In this document: piece after piece, positions 8,300 through 15,453 of the stretch
Position numbering within the stretch: the first letter of the stretch is position 1
Layout: each line of letters starts with the position of its first letter
DNA from: an uncultured Eubacteriales bacterium
GTDB taxonomy: Bacteria; Bacillota; Clostridia; Oscillospirales; CAG-272
Assembly (NCBI GenBank): GCA_934462825.1
Contig: CAKSIP010000022.1
Location: 1-27,969, forward strand
Direction of reading: 5' to 3'
Length of the DNA: 27,969 bases
Notes under the pieces: generated by a model
What the model was told of the DNA's origin: nothing
Seen by the model: only the letters and a program-made list of their open reading frames with translations
Databases searched by the model: none
Made by a program: the position numbers and the translations under genes

Positions 8300-8328
8300 T
8301 TGAATTTCCCGCAATTGTGTGCTATAAT
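8300..8328 (+). promoter_or_regulatory. Sigma-A promoter of the dehydrogenase gene
   Basis: TTGAAT (8300-8305) is followed after 17 bases by TATAAT (8323-8328), preceded by TGC, which makes an extended -10 element. The leader is about 40 bases. Confidence 0.85.
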
Positions 8329-8376
8329 TATTTTTGTATGATTAAATTTAATATTTAACAAGGAAGGTAAAAAATC

Positions 8377-9489
8377 ATGGCAAAATCCAATATTGTCGAT
8401 TGGAAAACAATTACAAATTTTGTAATTGACTCTTTCGTAGGCTATGGCATTCCCCGTGCAGATGCAGAAATTTGCGCTGACGTTCTTTTGGAAAGCGACA
8501 AGCGCGGTATCGAATCCCACGGTGTAAACCGTTTCAAGCCGATCTATCTTGACAGAATCAAGGATGGGATTCAGAACCCTGTTACCAATTTTGAGATTGT
8601 CAAAGAAACCGAAACCACCGCTGTTGTAGACGGTCACGACGGTATGGGACAGGTGATCGGTTACAAGTCCATGCGTATGGCCATTGACAAGGCAAAGAAA
8701 TACGGCATGGGCATGGTAGTTGTCCGCAACTCCTGCCACTATGGTATCGCCGGTTACTACCCCTGGATGTCTTGCAAGGAAGGCTGCATCGGTATTACAG
8801 GTACCAACGCCCGTCCTTCCGTGGCTCCCACCTTCGGTGTGGAAGGCATGTTCGGCACCAACCCCCTGACCATCGGTATTCCTACGGATGAAGATTTTGA
8901 TTTTCTCATTGACTGCGCTACTTCGATCACGCAAAACGGCAAAATCGAATACTATGCGAGAATCGGAGAGAACGTGCATCCCGGAACCATTGTGAATCTG
9001 GACGGTCAGCCGGTAGAAGGTGATGCCGGTGTGGCTTTGAAGATGATCCGCAACGGTACAGCCGCCCTTACCACGCTCGGCGGCATCGGAGAGGCTCTCG
9101 GCGGATACAAGGGATATGGCTACGCTATGGTAGTAGAGCTTCTGTCTGCGGTTCTTCAGGACGGCAACTACGGAAAAGCACTGGATGGCAAAGGCCCGAA
9201 CGGCGAAAAGGTTCCCTATCATTTGGGACACTTCTTCATTGCTATCGACACCAACCACTTCATGGGCGAGGACGTGTGCCGTAAAAAGGCCGGCGAAATC
9301 ATTCGCTCCGTCCGCAACTCCAGAAAAGCTCCCGGTGCCGAGCGCATTTACACCGCCGGCGAAAAGGAGCATTTGGTTCGTTTGGCCCGCAAAGACGGTG
9401 TTCCGATCAACGAGTCGGTACAGAAAGAAATCGTTGCCGTGCGCGACGAGCTTGGTCTGACACAGTATAAGTTCCCGTGGGAAGACTAA
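8377..9489 (+). CDS. Malate/L-lactate/ureidoglycolate-type dehydrogenase (Ldh_2 family)
   Basis: A 370-residue NAD(P)-dependent 2-hydroxyacid dehydrogenase of the non-Rossmann Ldh_2 family. Diagnostic segments are ESHGVNRFKPIYLDRI (47-61, with H48), VVVRNSCHYGIAGYY (114-128), TGTNARPSVAPTFG (141-154) and GTNPLTIGIPT (160-170). AAGGAAGG sits nine bases before the ATG. The coding style differs from its neighbours, with many GGT, AAC, TTC and CGT codons, which usually marks high expression. It is monocistronic between a strong promoter and a long terminator palindrome. The true substrate (malate, lactate, sugar acid) cannot be decided from sequence; the divergent sugar operon hints at carbohydrate or carboxylate use. 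Confidence 0.9.
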   Translation: MAKSNIVDWKTITNFVIDSFVGYGIPRADAEICADVLLESDKRGIESHGVNRFKPIYLDRIKDGIQNPVTNFEIVKETETTAVVDGHDGMGQVIGYKSMRMAIDKAKKYGMGMVVVRNSCHYGIAGYYPWMSCKEGCIGITGTNARPSVAPTFGVEGMFGTNPLTIGIPTDEDFDFLIDCATSITQNGKIEYYARIGENVHPGTIVNLDGQPVEGDAGVALKMIRNGTAALTTLGGIGEALGGYKGYGYAMVVELLSAVLQDGNYGKALDGKGPNGEKVPYHLGHFFIAIDTNHFMGEDVCRKKAGEIIRSVRNSRKAPGAERIYTAGEKEHLVRLARKDGVPINESVQKEIVAVRDELGLTQYKFPWED

Positions 9490-9510
9490 CCTTTATTTCG
9501 ATTTAAAATC

Positions 9511-9559
9511 ACAGAGGGGCTGTTAAAAAATCCGCATGATTTTTTAACAGCCCCTCTGT
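9511..9559. terminator. Perfect 22-bp palindrome at convergent junction
   Basis: Positions 9511-9532 pair perfectly with 9538-9559 around a 5-nt loop CGCAT. The inner stem has A6 before and T6 after the loop. It lies between the dehydrogenase (plus) and the glucokinase (minus), whose stop is only seven bases away, so it probably terminates both. Confidence 0.85.
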
Positions 9560-9565
9560 TACGTT

Positions 9566-10525
9566 TTAAATACCAAGGAAGGCCGCGCCGATGATGCCGG
9601 CATCGTTGCCTAATTTAGCAATGCGCAGCTCCGTCAGATTGGCAAAGCCTACACCGTACTGCTCCGCGCGAACCAAAGGCTCCAATGCGTCGATCAGCGA
9701 TTGTCCTTCGTTGGAAATGCCGCCGCCCAAAGAAATGACGCGAGGCTGAAAAATGTTAATGATGTTTGCAATTCCGCAGGCAAGGTAGTGAAGATACACA
9801 TCGACCACCTCCCCGGCGGCCTTATCGCCCATCCGCATACCGTCAAAAGCGGTGCGTCCGGTCACCTTTCCTTTGCGCTCAACCAGCTCGGTCATCACGG
9901 TTTTTTCACCGCGGGCACGACATTCCGCCAGCTTTTCTTCGGTCATACGAATCAACGCTGTAGCCGAGCTATATGCCTCCCAGCAGCCTTTACGACCGCA
10001 GGAACAGGGACGACCGTTGTATTCGATCACAATATGGCCAAGCTCCGCTCCGGCAAAATTAAAGCCGGAATAAACCGTATCGTTGATAATGATTCCGCCG
10101 CCCACGCCGGTTCCGAGCGTGATCATCACCGACGTGTCCGTTCCCTTGGCGGCGCCTGCCACGGCTTCGCCCCATGCGGCCGCGTTGGCATCATTTTCCA
10201 CGTGAACTTCCTTAACACCGGTTCCCTTCTGTACCATCTCACAAATGGGCAAATGGCGGAACGGCAGATTGTTGGCATACTCCACATATCCGTCGGTGTG
10301 ATTGGCAATGCCGGGCGATGCAATGCCGATGGCATCCACATCGCTGATTTTTACATTTGCCTCACGACAAAGCGTCAGGCAAAGGGCGGATATATCCGCA
10401 ACGATTTCCTCTGCCGTGCGTTCCGCGCGGGTAGGTACGCTCATTTTTTTCAGTATCTCATAATTTTCGTTTACAAGGCCGGCAGCAATGTTGGTTCCGC
10501 CGAGATCCACTCCGATACGATACAT
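9566..10525 (-). CDS. glcK: ROK family glucokinase
   Basis: ATP-dependent sugar kinase of the ROK family, most likely making glucose 6-phosphate in the cytoplasm. The 319-residue protein shows DLGGTN (7-12), ENDANAAAWGE (110-120) with the catalytic aspartate, TLGTGVGGG (136-144), ELGH (161-164) and the ROK zinc signature CSCGRKGCWE (C174, C176, C181). AAGGAG lies upstream of the ATG. It is last in a minus-strand series beginning at the DUF1858 gene, 70 bases after the rlmD-like gene. I see no good promoter in that gap, so operon read-through is likely. A related hexose kinase role (for example for N-acetylmannosamine) cannot be excluded. Confidence 0.88.
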   Translation of the reverse strand: MYRIGVDLGGTNIAAGLVNENYEILKKMSVPTRAERTAEEIVADISALCLTLCREANVKISDVDAIGIASPGIANHTDGYVEYANNLPFRHLPICEMVQKGTGVKEVHVENDANAAAWGEAVAGAAKGTDTSVMITLGTGVGGGIIINDTVYSGFNFAGAELGHIVIEYNGRPCSCGRKGCWEAYSSATALIRMTEEKLAECRARGEKTVMTELVERKGKVTGRTAFDGMRMGDKAAGEVVDVYLHYLACGIANIINIFQPRVISLGGGISNEGQSLIDALEPLVRAEQYGVGFANLTELRIAKLGNDAGIIGAAFLGI

Positions 10526-10533
10526 ATTTTTCT

Positions 10534-10568
10534 CCTTTATCTTTTATCTTTATCTTATTAACTTTATC
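10534..10568 (-). repeat. Imperfect GATAAA-type short repeats before glcK
   Basis: Read on the minus strand, the region contains GATAAAG, AAGATAAAG, ATAAAAG and GATAAAGG units in series, running into the AAGGAG ribosome-binding site. The units resemble the tandem GGATAAA heptamers at 20010-20044. Confidence 0.5.
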
Positions 10569-10595
10569 TCTTGATTCGCAAGCTGTCTGTCCGCT

Positions 10596-11987
10596 TCAGC
10601 CTGTTCCGTTCTCGTTTTTTGTCATCCGCACGACCGATTCGATATGTCCGGTTCGCGGAAACATATTGACCGGAATCACTTCAGACAGGGCATAGCCCTG
10701 TTGACGGAAAAGAGCACAATCTCTTGCCAGCGTGTCGGCATCGCAGGAAACGTACACCACCTCCCGAATGTTTCGGCGGGCAAGGTAAGCGATCAATTCG
10801 GGGGTGCTTCCCTTTCGCGGCGGATCCAAAATCACCACGTCCGGTCGAATGGCTTCGCCGGTCTTTTTTTCAATGCTTTCGAGCAACCCTTCCGTATCCG
10901 AAGCGTCGGCGCAATAAAAAAACGCATTGGGAATTCCGTTTCGCTCGGCGTTTTCCTTGGCTCGCTCTACGGCTTCTTCAACGATTTCCACGCCAATCAC
11001 TTTTTTGGCACGTCGCGCCATGGAAAGTCCGATGGTTCCCGTACCGCAATACAAATCGAGAATGGTTTTTCCGTCCGGTTTTGCAAAATCGGCGGCCAAA
11101 GCATACAAAAGCTCCGCGCCGTCGTGATTCACCTGGTAAAACGAACCGGCGGAAATCCGAATTTGAATCGAACAGAGGACATCCTCTATCGTCTCCCGGC
11201 CTCCGATGCAAGAAAACGACGGGCCGAGCACTACGTTGGTTTTTTCGGTATTGCGATTCAGCATTACGCTGACAACGGCCGGGAATCGCTCCATAATGGC
11301 CTCGGCGAATTGACGTTCCTTGGGCAAAGGCTCGTTCACCACAAGGCAAGCCATCATCTGCCCGGTAGCCTTGGCTCCGCGCAGATAGATATGGCGCAAA
11401 ACGCCGCTACCGGTTTCTTCGGAATACGCGGAAATCCGGTGATCCTCGCAATACGCGCAAATAAATTGCACAATATCGGAAAAGCCGGGCATTTGCAATC
11501 GACAGTCTTCGCACGCCACCAACGAATGCGTTTTCGCCGCATAAAATCCGGCGCGCATCCGGCCGTTTTCGCTTTTCACGGGGTACTGCGCTTTATTTCG
11601 GTAGCCAAACGGCTCTCCCACATGGCGCACCTCGCCGACACGAACATCGAAAAGGCCGCATTTGCGAAACGCCTGCTCCACATACTGCCTTTTCAGCGTC
11701 AGTTCATGCTCATACTGCACATGGCGGTACACGCAACCGCCGCAGCTTTCCGGCGCTTGGCAAAAGGCCTCCGACGTACGGTAGGGGGAGGCTTGCAGAA
11801 TTTCCGTTAGCTTTCCGACGCAAAATCCTTTATTGATTTTGATCAACTTAGCTTTTACAATATCGCCGCTGACGGCGCCGGCCACGAAAACCACTCGGTT
11901 ATCCACTCGTCCCACGCCATAGCCGAGATTATTCAGATCGGTAATGGTCAGCGTTACTGTTTCATTTTTCTGCATGGTGCGGTTCAA
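10596..11987 (-). CDS. rlmD: 23S rRNA (uracil-C5)-methyltransferase, RlmD/RumA type
   Basis: SAM-dependent methyltransferase of the TrmA/RumA family that makes 5-methyluridine in 23S rRNA. The 463-residue protein has an N-terminal TRAM domain (about 8-65), iron-sulfur cysteines C76, C82, C85 and C159, a SAM-binding LDLYCGTGTIGL (310-321), DPPRKG (388-393), the catalytic cysteine C415 in VYVSCDADTLARD, and E450 near the C-terminus. Firmicute members may methylate one or two uridines (RlmC/RlmD sites), so site specificity is open. The start is probably the TTG at 11987, which overlaps the upstream stop codon and has AGGAA eight bases before it. The next ATG (11975) is too far from any ribosome-binding site. 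Confidence 0.93.
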   Translation of the reverse strand: MNRTMQKNETVTLTITDLNNLGYGVGRVDNRVVFVAGAVSGDIVKAKLIKINKGFCVGKLTEILQASPYRTSEAFCQAPESCGGCVYRHVQYEHELTLKRQYVEQAFRKCGLFDVRVGEVRHVGEPFGYRNKAQYPVKSENGRMRAGFYAAKTHSLVACEDCRLQMPGFSDIVQFICAYCEDHRISAYSEETGSGVLRHIYLRGAKATGQMMACLVVNEPLPKERQFAEAIMERFPAVVSVMLNRNTEKTNVVLGPSFSCIGGRETIEDVLCSIQIRISAGSFYQVNHDGAELLYALAADFAKPDGKTILDLYCGTGTIGLSMARRAKKVIGVEIVEEAVERAKENAERNGIPNAFFYCADASDTEGLLESIEKKTGEAIRPDVVILDPPRKGSTPELIAYLARRNIREVVYVSCDADTLARDCALFRQQGYALSEVIPVNMFPRTGHIESVVRMTKNENGTG

Positions 11988-12673
11988 ACGGAATATTCCT
12001 GCCCATTATCCAGGCAAAGGCAGTTCAGCGACGGGCCGGGAACCGCGCCGCTGTGCAAAGCGATAAGATTCCCTTTGCGGCAAAGGCCGCTGTCGCTCGT
12101 CTGGCCAAAGGCTATCTCCGTATGCCCTACGATCAAGCCGGTTTTCTTGAAGTACATCTTTTCCGTGTCCAGCGTTCCCTCGTAAAAGTCGGCCGGATCA
12201 TAGTCCTCAGGATCTTGTCCCGGGACAAAGTGGCGAATCCCGGAGTGAACCAGCAAAAAGTTCCGTCCGTCCTCCGTTTCGGCAATTTCATACGGCGGAA
12301 TATCCGAAAGATAGTCCAAAACGCCTTCTTTCATTTCTTGGTCAAGCGCACGGAATCCGTCCAATGTTGGTTGTCCGCCGTTCGACACCCATTTTTGCAT
12401 ATCCGCGATAAAGCTTTCGTCCGGGGTGCTTCCCTTTTTCAGCATGGCGTCAAAGCCGCTGAGCATCTGGCAAGCCATCACGTCATGATCGCCGCATACG
12501 GGGTACACATTGCTGCGAACGCTCAGATCGCACACAGTTTCCATGGATTCTTCTCCATAATCCACCATGTCGCCCAGCACATACAGCAAATCATTTTCCG
12601 AAAATTCGATTTTACGGAACAGCGCCTGCAGCTTGGCGTAATTTCCGTAAATGTTCGATACTACATATATCAT
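11984..12673 (-). CDS. Degenerate calcineurin-like metallophosphoesterase
   Basis: A 229-residue protein with the overall layout of bacterial PPP/ApaH-like phosphatases but altered metal-site motifs. Motif I, normally SDIHG, reads SNIYG (N7, Y9), so the aspartate and histidine that bind the first metal are both gone. Motif II reads GDMVDYG (34-40) in place of GDxVDRG. Motif III reads GDHD (61-64) in place of GNHE. The later HSG (143-145) and GHT (183-185) are kept. Family relatives hydrolyse phosphoproteins or dinucleotides; this copy may be a pseudo-phosphatase or binding protein. It overlaps the start of the rlmD-like gene by four bases, implying translational coupling, and lies 72 bases after trmK. 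The upstream ribosome-binding site (GAGACGAG) is poor. Confidence 0.85.
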   Translation of the reverse strand: MIYVVSNIYGNYAKLQALFRKIEFSENDLLYVLGDMVDYGEESMETVCDLSVRSNVYPVCGDHDVMACQMLSGFDAMLKKGSTPDESFIADMQKWVSNGGQPTLDGFRALDQEMKEGVLDYLSDIPPYEIAETEDGRNFLLVHSGIRHFVPGQDPEDYDPADFYEGTLDTEKMYFKKTGLIVGHTEIAFGQTSDSGLCRKGNLIALHSGAVPGPSLNCLCLDNGQEYSV

Positions 12674-12724
12674 CTTTGTTTTAATCTCGTCTCTTTTTAT
12701 TTGTTTTCAAAGGTTTTCAATTAT

Positions 12725-12745
12725 CATGCGGCCGTCGCCGCCATG
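12725..12745 (-). other. Small hairpin between trmK and the phosphoesterase gene
   Basis: CATGCGGC (12725-12732) pairs with GCCGCCATG-type sequence at 12737-12745 with one bulged base and a 4-nt loop. No T-run follows on the minus strand, so it is not a classical terminator. It could slow decay or modulate expression of the downstream genes. Confidence 0.35.
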
Positions 12746-13432
12746 TCAAAAGCCGTGCTTTGCAAGCGACGCGAGAAGCGCCGTTTCTTTAGGTGCTTTT
12801 CGTCCGGCCTTTTCCTTGGTTTTGCAGATTTCCTGATTGAGCGCTTTCAGCTTTTGAGCCAGCAAAAAAAGCGTATCGCCGCCGCGCGCCAAATTCTTTT
12901 TTCCAAGCCAAAGCTCAGCTTCCGAGGCGGTTTGTTTTTCTCCAGTGTATTCGGCGCAAAGGATCTGATAAATCCGTCCCGTTTCCGGTTCCGGGCAAAG
13001 CGCTTCGTCCACAATATCAAAGCCGTTGTCAAAAAGATATTTTCGGAGGCATTCGGGATGCGTCATCGGCTGCAAAATCAGCCGATACTTTGCGTTTTGC
13101 ACCCAAGGCGCCCGCTCCAAAATGGCGGCGATCAGTTCCCCGCCCATTCCTGCAATCACGATGTCGGTAAGAGGAAGCTCCTCCATGCCCGCAAGACCAT
13201 CCCGCAAGACCACATCAATTTTGTCCTGTACTCCGTATTTTATGACGCTTTGCTTTGCCCTGGCCACCGGCCCCGGACGAACGTCTCCGGCTACAGCACG
13301 AACCGCTCGTCCGGACAGCACCAAGCAAACCGGAAGATAGGCGTGGTCGGTTCCGACATCGGCGACAACCGCGCCCTCTCTGACAAACTCCGCCGCGCAG
13401 GCGAGGCGGGCGTCAAGTTTTGGCAGCTCCAT
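12746..13432 (-). CDS. trmK: tRNA (adenine(22)-N1)-methyltransferase
   Basis: SAM-dependent enzyme that makes 1-methyladenosine at position 22 of bacterial tRNAs. The 228-residue protein carries the TrmK hallmarks VADVGTDHAYLPV (23-35), IAGMGGEL (93-100) and the LQPMTHPECLRKYL segment, followed by a helical C-terminal domain rich in Lys and Glu. The ATG lies one base after the stop of the DUF1858 gene, so the two are translated from one message. The hairpin at 12725-12745 begins in its stop codon region on the same transcript. Confidence 0.93.
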   Translation of the reverse strand: MELPKLDARLACAAEFVREGAVVADVGTDHAYLPVCLVLSGRAVRAVAGDVRPGPVARAKQSVIKYGVQDKIDVVLRDGLAGMEELPLTDIVIAGMGGELIAAILERAPWVQNAKYRLILQPMTHPECLRKYLFDNGFDIVDEALCPEPETGRIYQILCAEYTGEKQTASEAELWLGKKNLARGGDTLFLLAQKLKALNQEICKTKEKAGRKAPKETALLASLAKHGF

Positions 13433-13433
13433 C

Positions 13434-13643
13434 TCAACCCTGAGCCTTTTTTTCCAAAAACGCGTTCAGATCTGACACCAGCTTGTCTGCATCTGTGCCG
13501 TGCACTGCGCAGGCGTCTGCAATGGATTCTCCTCTGGAGCAAGGACAACCGAGGCAATGCATACCCATGTTGAAAAAGAATTGTGCGGTATCTGCATCAA
13601 AATCAAGCACCGCTCCGATCAAAGTTTCTTTGGTTACTTTCAT
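13434..13643 (-). CDS. DUF1858 domain protein
   Basis: A 69-residue single-domain protein. It matches the DUF1858 pattern: a hydrophobic start (MKVTKETLIGAVL), NMGMHCLGCPCSRGESI with cysteines C30, C33 and C35, then ADACAVHG (C45, H49) and a terminal helix. The domain is small and cysteine-rich and is also found fused to hybrid-cluster or ScdA-like proteins; metal or redox binding is plausible but unproven. The reading frame stays open upstream, but GGAGG five bases before the ATG at 13643 and the promoter position support the short form. It is the first gene of the trmK operon. Confidence 0.88.
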   Translation of the reverse strand: MKVTKETLIGAVLDFDADTAQFFFNMGMHCLGCPCSRGESIADACAVHGTDADKLVSDLNAFLEKKAQG

Positions 13644-13668
13644 AACATCCTCCGTACAATGAATCACT

Positions 13669-13698
13669 TTGGCCGATGCTCGGCCGGTCGATATACGA
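13669..13698 (-). promoter_or_regulatory. Twin hairpins at the 5' end of the DUF1858-trmK transcript
   Basis: On the minus strand two perfect hairpins abut: GGTCG-TATAT-CGACC (13684-13698) and GGCCGA-GCA-TCGGCC (13669-13683). They would form the very first bases of the transcript from the promoter at 13706-13734, before the ribosome-binding site near 13650. A 5' stabilising structure or a protein-binding leader is the likely role. Confidence 0.5.
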
Positions 13699-13705
13699 CC
13701 ATTAT

Positions 13706-13734
13706 TTATTATAATTCCAAATTGCACTTCTGTC
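13706..13734 (-). promoter_or_regulatory. Consensus sigma-A promoter of the trmK operon
   Basis: On the minus strand a perfect TTGACA (13729-13734) and perfect TATAAT (13706-13711) are separated by 17 bases. Confidence 0.92.
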
Positions 13735-13788
13735 AATACCTTCCCCCGCACGTCCGAAAAATTTCCCGGAAACGCTCTTATTTTGCGG

Positions 13789-13812
13789 CAAAGCTTCGGT
13801 CAAAGCTTCCGT
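13789..13812. repeat. 12-bp tandem direct repeat between divergent promoters
   Basis: CAAAGCTTCGGT (13789-13800) is followed directly by CAAAGCTTCCGT (13801-13812), with 11 of 12 bases identical. It lies between the trmK-operon and aspartokinase promoters. The 12-bp phase puts both copies on roughly the same DNA face, as expected for a repeated protein-binding site. A longer inverted repeat, TTTTGCGG (13781-13788) with CCGCAAAA (13836-13843), brackets it. Confidence 0.45.
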
Positions 13813-13873
13813 TCTCGTGATTTTGTATAAAGAAACCGCAAAAAAGCGCTATGGATTTCACCGCATTTTCCTC

Positions 13874-13902
13874 TTGACAAAAAGCATTAAAATCCATATA
13901 AT
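13874..13902 (+). promoter_or_regulatory. Consensus sigma-A promoter of aspartokinase
   Basis: Perfect TTGACA (13874-13879) and TATAAT (13897-13902) are separated by 17 bases. The remaining leader of about 30 bases is too short for a lysine riboswitch. Confidence 0.92.
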
Positions 13903-13940
13903 TATTATAAATATTCATTTTTTCATGATGGAGGAACAAC

Positions 13941-15260
13941 ATGGCACTCAAAGTCGTTAAATTCGGCGGTTCGTCTCTGGCAGACGCCGAACATTTCAAA
14001 CAGGTTGCAAGCATTGTCAAAGCGGATCCGTCCCGGCGGTTCGTGATCGCTTCCGCTCCCGGAAAGCGCTTCAAAGAAGATACGAAAGTCACGGATCTGT
14101 TTTATACCTGTTACAACATGACGCGCAAGCACGAAGACATTTCTGAAATTTATCAACAGATTTCGGATCGATATTTTGATATTATCCGTGAGCTTGGCCT
14201 TTCCTTTGATATTTCCGGCGAGCTGACTTACATCAAAAACGCCATGCTTCTCCATTCCGGGCGCGATTTTGCTGCCAGCCGCGGCGAATATCTGAACTCG
14301 ATCATTCTCGCCAAATATCTTGGTTTTGATTTCATTGACGCGGAAAATGTTGTGTTCTTCAAGGACGACGGCAGCTTTGACGCGGAACTGACCAACACGA
14401 CCTTAGCCAAGGAGCTGGCAAAGCATCCCAATGCAGTCATCCCCGGTTTTTACGGCACCATGCCCAACGGTACGATTAAAACTTTTTCGCGCGGCGGCTC
14501 CGATATTACCGGCGCGATTGTCGCTCGTGCGGCCGAAGCCGATGTTTATGAAAATTGGACGGACGTTTCCGGCATGATGATGGCGGATCCCCGCGTGGTG
14601 GAAAACCCCAACATTATCGAAACGGTCACTTACCGCGAGCTTCGGGAACTTTCTTATATGGGCGCCACCGTTTTGCACGAGGACGCGGTTTTCCCGGCGC
14701 AAATAGCGGGCATTCCCATCAACATTCGCAACACCAACGCACCGGCCGACAGCGGCACAACGATCGTTTCTTCGACCGATTTCTACGACAGCCGTCACAT
14801 CATCACAGGCATTGCCGGAAAAAAAGGCTTTTCCGTTATCACGATTGAAGCGAACAAAATGAACTCCACCATCGGGTTTGTCAGACGCGTCCTTGAAATC
14901 TTTGAGGAAAACGATGTTTCTTTTGAGCATCTGCCCTCCGGCATTGACACGCTGAGCATTGTACTCAACACGGAGGTGCTGGAGCCGCACCGCGAAAAGC
15001 TGCTTTCCACGCTGGCCCGTCAAATTCGGCCGGACAGCATTTCCATTGAAGACAACATTTCTCTCATTGCCGTGGTGGGACGCGGTATGGTCAAAGTCAA
15101 GGGCACAGCCTCCAAAGTGTTTGAAGCCGTGTCCGAAGCCGATATTAACATTCGCATGATTGATCAGGGTTCCAGCGAGATCAATATTATCCTCGCCGTT
15201 GAGGAGCATGACTTTGAAAAGGCGGTTCGCGCCATTTACAAAAAATTCGCCTGCGAATAA
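13941..15260 (+). CDS. lysC: Aspartate kinase
   Basis: First enzyme of the aspartate pathway; phosphorylates L-aspartate and so feeds lysine, diaminopimelate, threonine and methionine synthesis. The 439-residue protein begins with the kinase motif VVKFGGSSLAD, has SRGGSDITGA and NWTDVSGMMMADPR near residues 182-212, and ends with two ACT-type regulatory repeats (from about residue 290; GFVRRVLEIFEENDVSFEHLPSG in the first, AVVGRGMVKVKGTASKVF in the second). The size fits the monofunctional aspartokinase III-like class. GGAGG lies six bases upstream. Feedback control by an amino acid is expected through the ACT domains; which one cannot be read. The next pathway enzyme, asd, lies 2.7 kb downstream on the same strand. 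Confidence 0.95.
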   Translation: MALKVVKFGGSSLADAEHFKQVASIVKADPSRRFVIASAPGKRFKEDTKVTDLFYTCYNMTRKHEDISEIYQQISDRYFDIIRELGLSFDISGELTYIKNAMLLHSGRDFAASRGEYLNSIILAKYLGFDFIDAENVVFFKDDGSFDAELTNTTLAKELAKHPNAVIPGFYGTMPNGTIKTFSRGGSDITGAIVARAAEADVYENWTDVSGMMMADPRVVENPNIIETVTYRELRELSYMGATVLHEDAVFPAQIAGIPINIRNTNAPADSGTTIVSSTDFYDSRHIITGIAGKKGFSVITIEANKMNSTIGFVRRVLEIFEENDVSFEHLPSGIDTLSIVLNTEVLEPHREKLLSTLARQIRPDSISIEDNISLIAVVGRGMVKVKGTASKVFEAVSEADINIRMIDQGSSEINIILAVEEHDFEKAVRAIYKKFACE

Positions 15261-15384
15261 AAATCGCCTTCCCGATTCCATAGGAAAAGGGAATGTTGCC
15301 CTCAGCGGCGGAGCGCCGCCGTTTTGTCACCAAGAAAATCAAAAAAAGACATGGGGCAAACCCGACCATGATCGCACCAAAAAA

Positions 15385-15407
15385 GCCGGAATTTCACCGG
15401 CCTTTTT
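15385..15407 (+). terminator. Short intrinsic terminator downstream of aspartokinase
   Basis: GCCGG (15385-15389) pairs with CCGGC (15397-15401) around a 7-nt loop and is followed by five T (15403-15407). It lies within repeat copy A, about 125 bases after the lysC stop. Confidence 0.75.
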
Positions 15408-15410
15408 GAG

Positions 15411-15448
15411 GGGCTGTTAAAAACATCGAGTGTTTTAACAGCCCTTTT
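15411..15448. terminator. Long palindrome at convergent junction
   Basis: GGGCTGTTAAAA (15411-15422) pairs with TTTTAACAGCCC (15433-15444), followed by TTTT on the plus strand. The loop ACATCGAGTG matches the loop region of other family members apart from one extra base. The HIT gene ends five bases away on the opposite strand. Confidence 0.8.
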
Positions 15449-15453
15449 ACCAA

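Larger units (their letters stand above)
15301..15448 (+). repeat. Composite dispersed repeat, copy A
   Basis: In order: a GC hairpin GCGGCG-GAG-CGCCGC (15305-15319), a conserved A-rich stretch (GTTTTGTCACCAAGAAAATC, 15321-15340, and onward), a short intrinsic terminator (15385-15407) and a long palindrome (15411-15448). The whole block aligns over about 150 bases with the reverse complement of 27788-27942. It follows aspartokinase on the same strand. Stem sequences of the first hairpin differ between copies but pairing is retained. Confidence 0.75.

Noticed and set aside
10644..11810. A 388-codon plus-strand frame antisense to the rlmD-like gene
   Set aside because: Mirror of a gene with intact catalytic motifs; no initiation signal.
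12053..13573. A 506-codon plus-strand frame antisense to the phosphoesterase, trmK and DUF1858 genes
   Set aside because: It spans three well-recognised genes on the other strand, has biased composition (many His, Arg, Phe), no family motif and no ribosome-binding site. It is a shadow frame.
13903..13940. A lysine riboswitch ahead of aspartokinase
   Set aside because: The leader after the consensus promoter is only about 30 bases, far too short for the riboswitch.
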